Origin: Stenotrophomonas nitritireducens
GTDB taxonomy: Bacteria; Pseudomonadota; Gammaproteobacteria; Xanthomonadales; Xanthomonadaceae
NCBI RefSeq assembly: GCF_001700965.1
Contig: NZ_CP016756.1
Coordinates: forward strand, 868,001 to 932,000
DNA: 64,000 nt
Direction of reading: 5' to 3'
Part shown: positions 1-8,018 of the stretch, one piece after another
Layout of the letters: every line of letters starts with the position of its first letter
Numbering within the stretch: the first letter of the stretch is position 1
The notes under the pieces: generated by a model
The model's database searches: none
Told to the model about the DNA's origin: nothing
The model's input: only the letters and a program-made list of their open reading frames with translations
Translations under genes and position numbers: made by a program

Positions 1-1
1 G

Positions 2-76
2 CGCAAGGAAAAGCCGGTCAAGAAGACCGCCGCCAAGAAGGCTGCCGCCCCCGCAAAGAAAAAGGCTTCGAAATGA
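2..76 (+). CDS. C-terminal tail of a lysine/alanine-rich protein (partial)
   Basis: Only the last 24 codons are in the window, ending in a TGA that overlaps the next ATG (ATGA). They read as Lys-Ala-Pro runs (KKTAAKKAAA..KKKASK). Tails like this occur at the end of DNA topoisomerase I in this family and in histone H1-like proteins. The visible part cannot separate these, so identity is open. The overlap indicates co-transcription with the thioesterase that follows. Confidence 0.6.
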   Translation, partial: RKEKPVKKTAAKKAAAPAKKKASK

Positions 77-480
77 GCAGTGAGCATAAGCAACTGGCCC
101 GCGTACCGATCAGCGTGCGCTGGCGCGACATGGACTCGATGGGCCACGTCAACAACGCCAAGTACGTGTCCTACCTGGAGGAAGCGCGCGTGCGCTGGAT
201 GCTGGGCGTGGAAGGCGTGTCGATGAACGACCGCATCGCCCCGGTGGTGGCCAATACCAACATCAACTACCGGCTGCCGATCGTGTGGCCGAACGACATC
301 GTGGTGGAGTTGTTCGTCGAGCGCCTGGGCAACAGCAGCGTGACCATCGGTCACCGCATCGTTGACCAGAATGACGACAGCAAGCTGTATTCGGACGGCA
401 ATGTGGTGGTGGTGTGGATGGACACGCAGACCGGCAAGAGCGCGCCGTTGCCGGAGGCTGTGCGCGGGGCTTCGAGCTGA
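73..480 (+). CDS. acyl-CoA thioesterase, 4-hydroxybenzoyl-CoA thioesterase (FadM/YbgC) family
   Basis: A 135-residue single hot-dog protein, the usual size for the family. Residues 17-42 (RWRDMDSMGHVNNAKYVSYLEEARVRW region) match the 4HBT active-site signature; by comparison with YbgC, Asp21 is the likely catalytic residue and the HVNN stretch starts the long helix. It should hydrolyse acyl-CoA esters in the cytoplasm, but chain-length preference cannot be read from sequence. The start codon overlaps the stop of the upstream lysine-rich gene, so the two are probably one operon. A second, unrelated thioesterase (TesB type) lies 3 kb downstream. Confidence 0.88.
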   Translation: MSSEHKQLARVPISVRWRDMDSMGHVNNAKYVSYLEEARVRWMLGVEGVSMNDRIAPVVANTNINYRLPIVWPNDIVVELFVERLGNSSVTIGHRIVDQNDDSKLYSDGNVVVVWMDTQTGKSAPLPEAVRGASS

Positions 481-513
481 GACGCGACGAACTGCACAAA
501 AAGCCTGAAGACT

Positions 514-666
514 CCTTTCTCCCGCGTGCGGGACTGCAGCCCCCTTCTTGGGGGAAGGTGCCCGAAGGGCGGATGAGGGGAGCTTTTGAAGCTTTAGAGC
601 TTTAAAGCGCCCTCACCCCAACCCCTCTCCCGCAAGCGGGAGAGGGGCTTGAGCTGCAGTTGCGGG
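514..666. repeat. two-part palindromic repeat (CTCTCCCGC family)
   Basis: The left part has a small hairpin (CTCCCGCGTGCGGGA) followed by GAAGGTGCCCGAAGGGCGGATGAGG. The right part is CCCTCACCCCAACCCCTCTC with the hairpin CTCTCCCGCAAGCGGGAGAG and a trailing CTTGAGCTGCAGTTGC. The same two-part layout recurs near 46,045 and 55,574, with part-copies near 30,821 and 59,565. It fills the gap between the thioesterase and the AhpD-like gene; no gene is seen in the gap. Confidence 0.8.
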
Positions 667-698
667 CATGGCGTCTACCTGCTTGCACCCACGCAGTC

Positions 699-1232
699 TT
701 ACTTCAACGCTACCTTCGGAAAATCCACCGGCACATCCAACGCCACGTTGATGTAGTTGGTGAACAGGTTCAACGCGACATGCGCGAGAATCTCGACGAT
801 CTGCTCGTCGCCGAACCCTACGCTGCGCAGCGCCGCTACATCGGCATCATCCAACTGCGCACGCTGCTCCACCACCTTCAACGCGAAACGCAACGCGGCC
901 GCAGTACGCGCGTCATCGGACTGGCCTGCCTGTGCCGATGCCATTTCGGTCGCGGTAGCGCCGGCCTGCTGGCCCAGCACGGTGTGCGCGGCCAGGCAGT
1001 ATTCGCAGCGGTTGCGGTTGGCAATGGCGACGGCGATCTGCTCGCCCAGCTTGCTGCCAAGCGCGCCCTTGCCCAGGGCGCCAAATGCTGCCCACATGCT
1101 CTGCAATGCCGCCGGTGAATTGGCTACTGCCTTGAACATGTTTGGCGTTGCGCCAAAGGCCTGGTGGATCTGCGCCAACAGTGGCTGGCTGGCGGTCGGG
1201 ACGGTCTGGGTCTGCAGGTTGATACGTGACAT
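699..1232 (-). CDS. AhpD-like carboxymuconolactone decarboxylase family protein
   Basis: A 177-residue protein of the AhpD/CMD fold. The stretch NRCEYCLAAHTVLG carries the CxxC...H redox motif of alkylhydroperoxidase D-like proteins, so a thiol-based peroxidase or related redox role is likely. The frame extends 26 codons further upstream, but the ATG at 1232 is preceded by AGGAGATCGCC, a good ribosome binding site, and the next residues (MSRINLQ) look like a normal start. It is divergent from an AraC-type regulator with a shared 117-bp gap, so that regulator is the obvious candidate controller. Substrate unknown. Confidence 0.85.
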   Translation of the reverse strand: MSRINLQTQTVPTASQPLLAQIHQAFGATPNMFKAVANSPAALQSMWAAFGALGKGALGSKLGEQIAVAIANRNRCEYCLAAHTVLGQQAGATATEMASAQAGQSDDARTAAALRFALKVVEQRAQLDDADVAALRSVGFGDEQIVEILAHVALNLFTNYINVALDVPVDFPKVALK

Positions 1233-1294
1233 GGCGATCTCCTGATCGATTGGAATGAGCTGCCGGGCACTGCGCCCGTGAGCAAAGTATTGCC

Positions 1295-1347
1295 AACCAA
1301 TCAGAACCATTTGATACGATTAGTCCATCAAACAAACCAATTGATAC
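1295..1347. promoter_or_regulatory. direct repeats between AhpD-like gene and araC-type regulator; candidate operator
   Basis: Two near-identical 13-mers, AACCATTTGATAC (1305-1317) and AACCAATTGATAC (1335-1347), lie 30 bp apart, about three helical turns. A shorter relative, AACCAATCAG, begins at 1295. AraC-family proteins commonly bind direct repeats on one DNA face. The second copy ends three bases before the regulator's ATG, which would suit autoregulation. Binding is inferred. Confidence 0.5.
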
Positions 1348-1349
1348 AG

Positions 1350-2213
1350 ATGAGCACACTTCCGCCCGTGGATCGCCTGGCCGGCGTGCTGGAGAACTTC
1401 CGCTTCCAGGCGCAGCTGTTCCACTCCGGCCCGCTGTGCGGGTTGACCAGCTTCGATGCGAGTGAAGGCCATGCCTATCTGCATGTACTTCGGCGTGGGC
1501 AGCTTGAAGTCAGCCATCCGGGCAGCCGTGATGTTCCGGCCTCGATGCACTTCAACGAGCCTACCCTGCTGTTCTATGCACGCCCGCTCAGCCATCGCTT
1601 CCACAACCCGCCACGCGACGGCGCCGACTTCACCTGCGCCCGCCTCGACTTTGATGGCGGCACCGCTCATCCCCTCGTGCGCGGACTGCCGTCGCTGATC
1701 GCGCTGCCACTGGCCCGCATCCCCGGGCTGGCGATGACACTGGAACTGCTGTTCAACGAAACCGACCATGTCCGTTGCGGCCAGCGCCTGCTCACCGACC
1801 GCTTGTTCGAGGTGCTGGTCATCCAGCTGCTGCGCTGGTTGCTGGATCACCCACAAGAAGCAGGCATTCCGGCCGGCTTCATCACCGGCTTGTCGGATCC
1901 GCGCCTGGCACGCGCGCTGGCGGCCATGCACGACCGTCCGGGTGAAATCTGGTCACTCAGCAGCCTCGCCGAACAGGCTGGGATGTCACGCACGGCGTTC
2001 GCCAACAGCTTTCGCGATGTGGTCGGGCAGACTCCGCTCGACTACCTGACCGATTGGCGTATCGCCCTGGCCCAGCGCCGGCTGCGTCAGGGCCGGCCGA
2101 TCAAGGCGCTGGCCGACGAGCTGGGCTACGCCAATGCGTCGGCGCTGTCGCGCGTGTTCGCCGCAAAAACCGGCATGGCGCCGCGCGAATGGTTGAAACA
2201 ACGCAGTGACTGA
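1350..2213 (+). CDS. AraC family transcriptional regulator, cupin-type N-terminal domain
   Basis: A 287-residue protein. The N-terminal ~190 residues look like the AraC_binding (cupin_6) sensor domain; the C-terminal ~95 residues are a typical pair of helix-turn-helix units (SLSSLAEQAGMSRTAFANSF and IKALADELGYANASALSRVF) ending in the usual GMAPREWLK. The open frame begins 24 codons earlier, but the ATG at 1350 fits the domain start. It is divergent from the AhpD-like gene and convergent with the copper chaperone gene 29 bp downstream. Likely local regulator of the divergent redox gene; inducer unknown. Confidence 0.88.
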   Translation: MSTLPPVDRLAGVLENFRFQAQLFHSGPLCGLTSFDASEGHAYLHVLRRGQLEVSHPGSRDVPASMHFNEPTLLFYARPLSHRFHNPPRDGADFTCARLDFDGGTAHPLVRGLPSLIALPLARIPGLAMTLELLFNETDHVRCGQRLLTDRLFEVLVIQLLRWLLDHPQEAGIPAGFITGLSDPRLARALAAMHDRPGEIWSLSSLAEQAGMSRTAFANSFRDVVGQTPLDYLTDWRIALAQRRLRQGRPIKALADELGYANASALSRVFAAKTGMAPREWLKQRSD

Positions 2214-2242
2214 CAACCCGACGGCAAACTGCAGGCAACGCG

Positions 2243-2686
2243 CTAGCGCGCAGGCGCCTCGCGCCGCAGCTGCAGCAGTCCGTCGATCCGGGTGCCATCT
2301 TCCAGGCTGAGCCGCAGCGGCAGCTGCGCGCCTTCGGCAAGCGGCACCTCCGGCTGCATCAGCATCAAGTGCATGCCACCGGGCTTGAGCTCGACCGATG
2401 TGCCCGCCGCGATCGGCAGACGTTCGATTTCGCGCATCCGGCTCACCCCCTGCACCATCGTGGTTTCGTGCAAGGACACCTCGCCGAACGCTTTGCTGCC
2501 GGCGCCGATCACCACCACATCTCCGGCACAATCGTTGCGGATCCGCGCATAGCCCGCCGCCATCCGCATCGGCCCCGGTGTCAGCCGCACCCAGCCCTGT
2601 TCCAGCTTCACGCAGGCCGGCGCCGCAGCCGATGCCTCGAATGCACACAGGACCAACAGTACGCACACGAATGGTTTGGTTATCAT
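2243..2686 (-). CDS. periplasmic copper chaperone PCu(A)C
   Basis: A 147-residue exported protein with a signal peptide (MITKPFVCVLLVLCAFEASAAA). It contains the full copper ligand pattern of the family: a histidine in SLHETT, 10 residues, Met in SRMREI, 21 residues, then HLM (H-X10-M-X21-H-X-M). Family members deliver Cu(I) in the periplasm to cytochrome oxidase centres. The ATG at 2686 is chosen because the signal peptide starts there, although the frame stays open upstream. It is divergent from the enoyl-CoA hydratase gene with only 36 bp between the two starts. No sco or cox genes are next to it. Confidence 0.92.
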   Translation of the reverse strand: MITKPFVCVLLVLCAFEASAAAPACVKLEQGWVRLTPGPMRMAAGYARIRNDCAGDVVVIGAGSKAFGEVSLHETTMVQGVSRMREIERLPIAAGTSVELKPGGMHLMLMQPEVPLAEGAQLPLRLSLEDGTRIDGLLQLRREAPAR

Positions 2687-2722
2687 CGGGCCACGACTCC
2701 TTGCCGTACGAGAAACCGCAGC

Positions 2723-3505
2723 ATGACCACGCTCATCGAAGTGATCAACCATGGCCCCATCCGCGAACTGCGCCTCGCCCGGCCGCCGGTCAACGCGCTG
2801 GACACCGAGCTGTGCCGCGCCCTGATTGCGGCCGTAACCCTGGCCATGAGCGACGACGTGCACGGCATCGTGCTGTCCGGCAGCGAGCGCATCTTCACCG
2901 GCGGCATGGACGTACCGCACCTGCTGTCGCATGGCGATGACAAGCGCAAGCTGATGGACAGCTGGCAGGCCTTCTTCGGCGCCGCGCGCGTGCTGGCCGA
3001 AAGCCGCGTGCCGGTCGTGGCTGCATTGACCGGCCATTCGCCGGCCGGCGGCTGCGTACTGGCACTGTGCTGCGACTACCGGGTGATGGCGCGCAGCACC
3101 GACCCCGCCAAGCCCTATGTGATCGGCCTGAACGAGGTACAGGTAGGCCTGGTGGCACCGGAAGGCATCCAGCGGCTGATGCGTCGTGTGGTCGGCCCGC
3201 ACCGCGCCGGCGTGCTGCTGAGCGGCGGCCAGCTGGTCACGGCCGAACGCGCGCTTGAGATCGGCCTGGTCGATGAATTGGCAGACGGCGCCCCGCTGGT
3301 GGTCGAACGCGCCATCGGCTGGCTGCAGGCCCAGCTCACCCTGCCGCCGCAGCCGATGCTGCAGACCCGCGCCATCGCCCGCGCCGACCTGCATGAGGCC
3401 ATGCAGGCCGAGCACATCCAGCTGGAACGCTTTGTCGAGGCCTGGTTCTCGGCCGATGCGCAGACGGCGTTGCAGGCCTTGGCAGCGCGGCTAGGCAAGA
3501 AATAG
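2723..3505 (+). CDS. enoyl-CoA hydratase/isomerase family protein
   Basis: A 260-residue crotonase-fold protein. SGSERIFTGGMDV resembles the first oxyanion-hole strand and HSPAGGCVLALCCDYRVM the second (GGG replaced by AGG), as in the family; length is normal. It probably acts on an acyl-CoA in the cytoplasm, in fatty acid or amino acid breakdown. The catalytic glutamates of true hydratases are not obvious, so isomerase or another crotonase activity is possible. It sits just before tesB on the same strand, 109 bp away, so an acyl-CoA theme runs through this segment. Confidence 0.85.
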   Translation: MTTLIEVINHGPIRELRLARPPVNALDTELCRALIAAVTLAMSDDVHGIVLSGSERIFTGGMDVPHLLSHGDDKRKLMDSWQAFFGAARVLAESRVPVVAALTGHSPAGGCVLALCCDYRVMARSTDPAKPYVIGLNEVQVGLVAPEGIQRLMRRVVGPHRAGVLLSGGQLVTAERALEIGLVDELADGAPLVVERAIGWLQAQLTLPPQPMLQTRAIARADLHEAMQAEHIQLERFVEAWFSADAQTALQALAARLGKK

Positions 3506-3594
3506 GAACGAGAGGCCAGGAACCGGGAACGAGTAGAAGCCCTGCTCCTGCTTTCACTGGATTCTGGTTCCTGATCCCTGGTTCCTTGCCCCTA
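3506..3594. repeat. imperfect inverted repeat (GGAACCGGGAAC / GTTCCTGATCCCTGGTTCC)
   Basis: The left arm contains AGGAACGAGAGGCCAGGAACCGGGAAC; the right arm contains GGTTCCTGATCCCTGGTTCCT. These can pair as a long irregular hairpin between the hydratase and tesB. It could act as a terminator-like structure for the upstream gene or be a dispersed repeat. I see no second copy in this window. Confidence 0.55.
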
Positions 3595-3600
3595 TATAAT
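3595..3600 (+). promoter_or_regulatory. -10 element of the tesB promoter
   Basis: A perfect TATAAT lies 14 bases before the ATG at 3615. A start of transcription about 7 bases on would leave a leader of fewer than ten bases, so the transcript may be nearly leaderless. No good -35 hexamer is seen 16-18 bp upstream. Confidence 0.5.
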
Positions 3601-3614
3601 CCCGGTCTGTCGAA

Positions 3615-4526
3615 ATGAAGGCCGCCGCCTTGTCCAACACGCCCGAACCCGTGGTCTCCGAACTGATTGACCTGCTGTCGCTGGAGCGGCTGGAGGACAA
3701 CCTGTTCCGTGGCCAGAGCCGTGATATCGGCACCAAATACGTGTTCGGTGGGCAGGTGCTGGGGCAGGCGCTGGCAGCAGCGCAGGCCACGGTCGAAAAC
3801 GGCCGTCACGTGCACTCACTGCATGCCTACTTCCTGCGCGCCGGCAATATCGACCACCCCATCGTCTATGACGTTGACCGCACCCGCGATGGCGGCAGCT
3901 TCTCGGTGCGCCGGGTCACCGCCATCCAGCACGGCAAGGTGATCTTCTTCTGCGCGGCCTCGTTCCAGCAGGCCGAAAGCGGCGCCGAACACCAGCACAA
4001 GATGCCGGAAGTGCCGCAGCCCGAAGACATCGAGCCGCAACGCCCGCTGCCGGCCGATGTGTTGGAGCGGTTGCCGGTCAAGGTGCAACGCTGGCTTTCG
4101 CGCGGCGGCCCGTTCGAGTTCCGCCATGTCTACCCGCGTGATGAACTGAACCCGCCCAAGCGCCCGCCCTATCATCAGGTGTGGCTGCGCTTGAACGAGA
4201 AGATCGGCGACGCGCCGGAACTGCACCAGGCGCTGTTGGCCTATGCCTCCGATTTCCACCTGCTAGGCACGGCAACCTTCCCGCACGGCATCAGCTACTA
4301 CCAGCCGCATGTGCAGATGGCCTCGCTGGACCACGCCATCTGGTTCCACCGCCCGTTCCGTGTTGATGATTGGCTGCTGTACTCGCTGGACAGCCCCAGC
4401 GCGCAGGATTCGCGCGGGCTGGCACGTGGCCAGTTCTACACCCGCAATGGCGTGCTGGTCGCCAGCACCGCGCAGGAAGGCCTGATCCGTGTGACCCCCG
4501 ACGACAACCAAGCGAGCAAGGGCTGA
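3615..4526 (+). CDS. tesB: acyl-CoA thioesterase II
   Basis: A 303-residue double hot-dog protein, close to the usual length of about 290. The N-terminal half has FRGQSRDIGTKYVFGGQVLGQAL; the C-terminal half has the family's active-site region, with Asp in LAYASDFHLL, the HRPFRVDDWLLY strand and Gln in STAQEGLIR (the D/T/Q set of E. coli TesB). It cleaves medium and long acyl-CoAs in the cytoplasm. A TTG at 3630, in frame, is an alternative start. The next gene begins three bases after its stop, so they are co-transcribed. Confidence 0.93.
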   Translation: MKAAALSNTPEPVVSELIDLLSLERLEDNLFRGQSRDIGTKYVFGGQVLGQALAAAQATVENGRHVHSLHAYFLRAGNIDHPIVYDVDRTRDGGSFSVRRVTAIQHGKVIFFCAASFQQAESGAEHQHKMPEVPQPEDIEPQRPLPADVLERLPVKVQRWLSRGGPFEFRHVYPRDELNPPKRPPYHQVWLRLNEKIGDAPELHQALLAYASDFHLLGTATFPHGISYYQPHVQMASLDHAIWFHRPFRVDDWLLYSLDSPSAQDSRGLARGQFYTRNGVLVASTAQEGLIRVTPDDNQASKG

Positions 4527-4529
4527 ACC

Positions 4530-5063
4530 ATGCGCAAGATTTTCAGCAGCCAGCGCGTCGAGAACGCCGAAGGCGTTGCGCAGATCCTGCGTGATGCCGG
4601 CATCGAGGTGCGAGTGACCAATGGCCGCTCGTACCACAGCAAGCGGCGCGGCCAGTTCAGCTATACCGACAAGGTCAACAACGACAACCAACCCGCGGTC
4701 TGGGTGGTGCACGCCAACGACCAGCCGCGTGCGCGCGAAATCCTGCGCGACAAACGCCTGCTCGACACCACCCGCCGTGACCACCCCACCGCCGAATACG
4801 CCTTCCGCGATGCTCCCGCCGAAACCGGCACCGGCCGCAACTGGGCCTGGCGCATCCGCATCGCGCTGCTGGTGGTGATTGCCGGCGTGGCGCTGGTGAT
4901 CATGCTGCGCCATCGCAACGCGCCCACGGCTGCCCAGGCCCCCGCCGCCGCACCGCAGGCGCAGCCGGCCGAGGCAGCGCCCGCCGCCGATGAATTCCGC
5001 GTGCGCATTGCGCCGCAGCCCACCACCCCGCCCCCCGCACCGACGCCTGCCTCGGGCAAGTAG
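4530..5063 (+). CDS. DUF2007-like protein with one membrane segment
   Basis: A 177-residue protein. The first ~75 residues (RVENAEGVAQILRDAGIEVRVTNG...) resemble the DUF2007 'signal transducing' fold, which senses or binds something unknown. A basic stretch leads to one membrane helix (about residues 109-126, IALLVVIAGVALVIML), then an Ala/Pro-rich tail likely outside the cytoplasm or on the opposite face. It starts three bases after tesB and is followed 61 bp later by the membrane-tailed sigma factor gene. No function can be assigned; membership of DUF2007 is tentative. Confidence 0.65.
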   Translation: MRKIFSSQRVENAEGVAQILRDAGIEVRVTNGRSYHSKRRGQFSYTDKVNNDNQPAVWVVHANDQPRAREILRDKRLLDTTRRDHPTAEYAFRDAPAETGTGRNWAWRIRIALLVVIAGVALVIMLRHRNAPTAAQAPAAAPQAQPAEAAPAADEFRVRIAPQPTTPPPAPTPASGK

Positions 5064-5124
5064 ACGGTCACATCCGGCGCCGGCCTCCGTCCTGCTTGGC
5101 AGTACCGTCCCGAAGGCCCGTCCG

Positions 5125-6339
5125 ATGAGCTCCGAAACGCTGGAAATACTGCTGCAGAACGAGCTGCCTGCCGCCCGTAAGGGCTGCATGCAGTCCTACG
5201 GGCGCATCGTGGTGGCCTGCCAGAACACGGTGACCGCCATCGCCCTGGCCATCACCCGCGACGTGCACGCCAGCGAGGACATCGCCCAGGAAGCCTTCAT
5301 CAAAGCCTGGCAGCAACTCACCCAGCTCAACAATGCCGCCAGCTTCCTGCCGTGGCTGCGGCAGATCACCCGCAACCTGGCCCGCGACTGGCTGCGCGCC
5401 AACCGCAACCGACCGCTCTCCGGCGAGGCTGCGGAAATCGCCATCAGCATGGCCGCCGATCCCTCGCCCAATGGCGTGGATGTGATGGCGCGGGTGGAAG
5501 AAGAACTGGTCGCCGAGGAAATCATCTCGGCCCTGCCCGAGGACAGCCGCGAAACACTGCTGCTGTACTACCGCGAAGGACAAAGTTCGCAGCAGGTGGC
5601 GATGCTGCTCGGCCTGAGCGATGCGGCCGTGCGCAAGCGGCTGTCGCGCGCACGCGCCAGCGTGAAGGAGGAAATGCTCAAGCGCTTTGGTGAATTTGCA
5701 CGCAGCAGCGCACCCGGTGCGGCATTTGCCGCGTTCGTCAGCTCGGCGCTGATGCTGGCCGCACCCGGCACCGCCAGCGCGGTGATCCTGGGCACCAGCG
5801 CAGGGGTCGCAAGCACGGGTGTCGGCAAGCTGGGCATTGGCGGCCTTGGCGCCAGCACCGCCAGCAGCGGTGCGGCAGCGGGCACGCTGGGGGCGGTAAT
5901 CAACAACTTGTTTCCCAATTCCTTTGCTGTCTGGGTGGTGCTGGGCTCGGTTGCGCTCGGTACCGGGGCCACCTACCTCTCCAATCTCTACCTGTTGAGC
6001 TATGCCGAGACGGCGGAGGAGAAGCGCGGCGTTCGGCGCTTCATGCGCTTGATCACCCTCAGCGCATTTGCGTTCTGCATCTGCACCATGGCCGGCGTCG
6101 CTCTGCGCATGGGCGTGATCGGCGGACTGGTGACGATGGCCGTGGGCATGATCGTTCTGAACTACCAGTATCTTGTGATCCTGCCCCCACTGATGGCGCC
6201 CATGCTCGCCCGCGACGCAGCACGCCATGGCCGCAACGGCCCCACCTGGGTTTACCAAAGCATGTTCGGGCGCAGTGCCATTGCCGTCACCTCGCTGATC
6301 GTGGTGGCAGTGGTGCTTTTCGTCCTGCTGCGGCACTGA
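5125..6339 (+). CDS. ECF-type RNA polymerase sigma factor with multi-pass membrane C-terminus
   Basis: A 404-residue protein. Residues ~25-95 are sigma region 2 (EDIAQEAFIKAWQQL, LPWLRQITRNLARDWLR), residues ~128-185 region 4 (LPEDSRETLLLYYREGQSSQQVAMLLGLSDAAVRKRLSRAR). Normal ECF factors end near residue 190. Here about 215 more residues follow with an Ala/Gly-rich hydrophobic part (~195-230) and strong membrane segments near 266-291, 309-328, 331-355 and 384-402. The likely reading is a sigma factor tethered to the inner membrane and controlled in cis. The ATG at 5125 is chosen where the sigma domain begins. No separate anti-sigma gene is adjacent. Confidence 0.85.
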   Translation: MSSETLEILLQNELPAARKGCMQSYGRIVVACQNTVTAIALAITRDVHASEDIAQEAFIKAWQQLTQLNNAASFLPWLRQITRNLARDWLRANRNRPLSGEAAEIAISMAADPSPNGVDVMARVEEELVAEEIISALPEDSRETLLLYYREGQSSQQVAMLLGLSDAAVRKRLSRARASVKEEMLKRFGEFARSSAPGAAFAAFVSSALMLAAPGTASAVILGTSAGVASTGVGKLGIGGLGASTASSGAAAGTLGAVINNLFPNSFAVWVVLGSVALGTGATYLSNLYLLSYAETAEEKRGVRRFMRLITLSAFAFCICTMAGVALRMGVIGGLVTMAVGMIVLNYQYLVILPPLMAPMLARDAARHGRNGPTWVYQSMFGRSAIAVTSLIVVAVVLFVLLRH

Positions 6340-6346
6340 AGCAGGC

Positions 6347-6376
6347 AAACAAAAACCCCCGCTGTTGCCAGCGGGG
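6347..6376 (-). terminator. rho-independent terminator of the EF-hand gene
   Basis: On the minus strand a CCCCGCT/AGCGGGG stem is followed by a T-rich run (TTTTTGTTT). It sits just past the EF-hand stop codon and just past the convergent sigma-factor stop. Confidence 0.75.
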
Positions 6377-6403
6377 ATGGTGTCGATCGGCGCCTCTCCG
6401 GAA

Positions 6404-6988
6404 TTACTTCGCAGCCGGAGTCTGCGGCGTCATCGGGCCACGCGGACCGCGGTGATCACGATGACCGTCGTTGCGTGCGGCCTCCAGTTCGGCCGGGCTC
6501 AACTTGCCGTCCTTGTTGGTGTCGGCCTTGGCAAACCATTCGGCGCGACGCTGTTCGGCGCGGGCCTGGCGATCAGCCTGGTCGATGTAGCCGTCCTTGT
6601 TGACGTCCAGGCGGGCGAAGTTGGCCTGGTACTCGGCGGCACTGATGCGGCCATCGTGGTCGGTGTCCATGCCACGCATGAAGCCGCCATCGCGCTGCCC
6701 ATGCATGCCGGCGTGACGACCGCCGCCATGACGTCCGCCGTGGCGCGGCTGCGGCATTTCCTCGCGCTGCAGCTTGCCGTCCTTGTTCTTGTCCAGTTCG
6801 TCAAAACGCTGCGCCAGTCGCGGATGCGCCGCTGCTTCCTGGCGGTCAACCACGCCGTCATTGTTGGCGTCCATGCGCGGCGCGGCCGGCTTCGGATCGG
6901 CCGGTGCAGCTGCAAAAGCCAGGCCGGTCGCCGAGGTGGCCAGCAGCATCGCCAGCAGGAGGAGAGGTTTGCGGTGGGTCTGGGTCAT
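6404..6988 (-). CDS. exported EF-hand calcium-binding protein
   Basis: A 194-residue protein with a signal peptide ([26 protein letters not shown]). Four calcium-loop motifs are visible: [36 protein letters not shown] and [12 protein letters not shown], with a further partial one, [13 protein letters not shown] His/Gly-rich linker splits the first two from the rest. It is probably periplasmic and binds Ca2+ as a buffer or sensor. It stands alone, convergent with the sigma factor gene and divergent from bpt. EF-hand proteins of this sort are common in the Xanthomonadaceae; a specific role is not known to me. Confidence 0.85.
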   Translation of the reverse strand: MTQTHRKPLLLLAMLLATSATGLAFAAAPADPKPAAPRMDANNDGVVDRQEAAAHPRLAQRFDELDKNKDGKLQREEMPQPRHGGRHGGGRHAGMHGQRDGGFMRGMDTDHDGRISAAEYQANFARLDVNKDGYIDQADRQARAEQRRAEWFAKADTNKDGKLSPAELEAARNDGHRDHRGPRGPMTPQTPAAK

Positions 6989-7137
6989 GGTGTGGCTCCG
7001 TGGTGAGACTGCGGACGCGGCATTGCGTCCTCGCTACGGTCAACGCGCCAGCCACCGAGCGGTTGACCTGTACACCGGCGATATTCATCGCGCAGACAGG
7101 CGCAGGTTTTGCGACGCACCGCCGCTATGCTGTGCGC

Positions 7138-7899
7138 ATGGCAGCCCACGGTGACAACAACGACGAACTGCGCCTGTTCCAGACCGGCGAGCATCCCTGT
7201 GGCTATTGGCCGGAACGGCAGGCACGCGACCTGGTGCTGGATCCGCAGGACCGGCGCCTGGGCGCGCTGTATCCAATGGCCTTGACCTGGGGCTTCCGCC
7301 GCTCTGGCGATCTGGTCTACCGCCCGCACTGCGAAGGCTGCCGCGCCTGCGTGCCGGTGCGCATACCGGTGGCGCGTTTCAACCCGGACCGCAGCCAGCG
7401 CCGCTGCCTGGCCCACAACGCCGATCTGGACTACCGGATCCTGCCCGCCGAACGCACCGAGGAACAGTTCGCGCTGTACCAGCGCTACCTGCAGCACCGT
7501 CACCGCAACGGCGGCATGGATGACCACGGCCCGCACGAGTTCGATCAATTCCTGATCGGCAGCTGGTCGCATGGGCGTTTCATGGAGATCCGCACACCGG
7601 GCGCGGCCGGCAAGCGCGGGCAATTGCTGGCCGTTGCAGTCACCGATGTGACCGAGCAGGGCCTGTCGGCGGTGTATACCTTCTTCGACCCGGATCAGGC
7701 AAAGCGCGGCCTGGGCACCTACGCCATCCTGCAGCAGATCGCCTGGGCGCAGCGCAATGGCCTGCCGCATCTCTACCTGGGTTATTGGATCAACGGCCAT
7801 CGCAAGATGGACTACAAACGGCGCTTCCATCCCTTGGAATATTTCGACGGCAAACGCTGGATGCCGGGCGGCCTGGACAACGATGATGGTTTCCCTTGA
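7138..7899 (+). CDS. bpt: aspartate/glutamate leucyltransferase (bacterial N-end rule)
   Basis: A 253-residue protein of the Bpt/ATE family. [18 protein letters not shown] and the cysteine cluster [18 protein letters not shown] are the hallmark N-terminal motifs; the C-terminal half has the GNAT-like core with [22 protein letters not shown] and [18 protein letters not shown]. It transfers leucine from tRNA to proteins with N-terminal Asp or Glu, marking them for ClpAP. The ATG at 7138 gives the normal length; a GTG two codons upstream is an alternative. No clpS or clpA is in the window. Confidence 0.93.
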   Translation: MAAHGDNNDELRLFQTGEHPCGYWPERQARDLVLDPQDRRLGALYPMALTWGFRRSGDLVYRPHCEGCRACVPVRIPVARFNPDRSQRRCLAHNADLDYRILPAERTEEQFALYQRYLQHRHRNGGMDDHGPHEFDQFLIGSWSHGRFMEIRTPGAAGKRGQLLAVAVTDVTEQGLSAVYTFFDPDQAKRGLGTYAILQQIAWAQRNGLPHLYLGYWINGHRKMDYKRRFHPLEYFDGKRWMPGGLDNDDGFP

Positions 7900-8018
7900 A
7901 TGAGAACCCGCTCAATTGTGCCGCGCCTTGATGCATATTTAACCGCGATTTATGCAGAATGGCACGTCATCGCGCATCGTGGTGGCGCAAGGAAGTATCC
8001 ATTCAACAGGAGCAATGC

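Noticed and set aside
2243..3415. Long 390-residue version of the copper chaperone
   Set aside because: The extra N-terminus is antisense to the enoyl-CoA hydratase gene; the signal peptide begins at the ATG at 2686.
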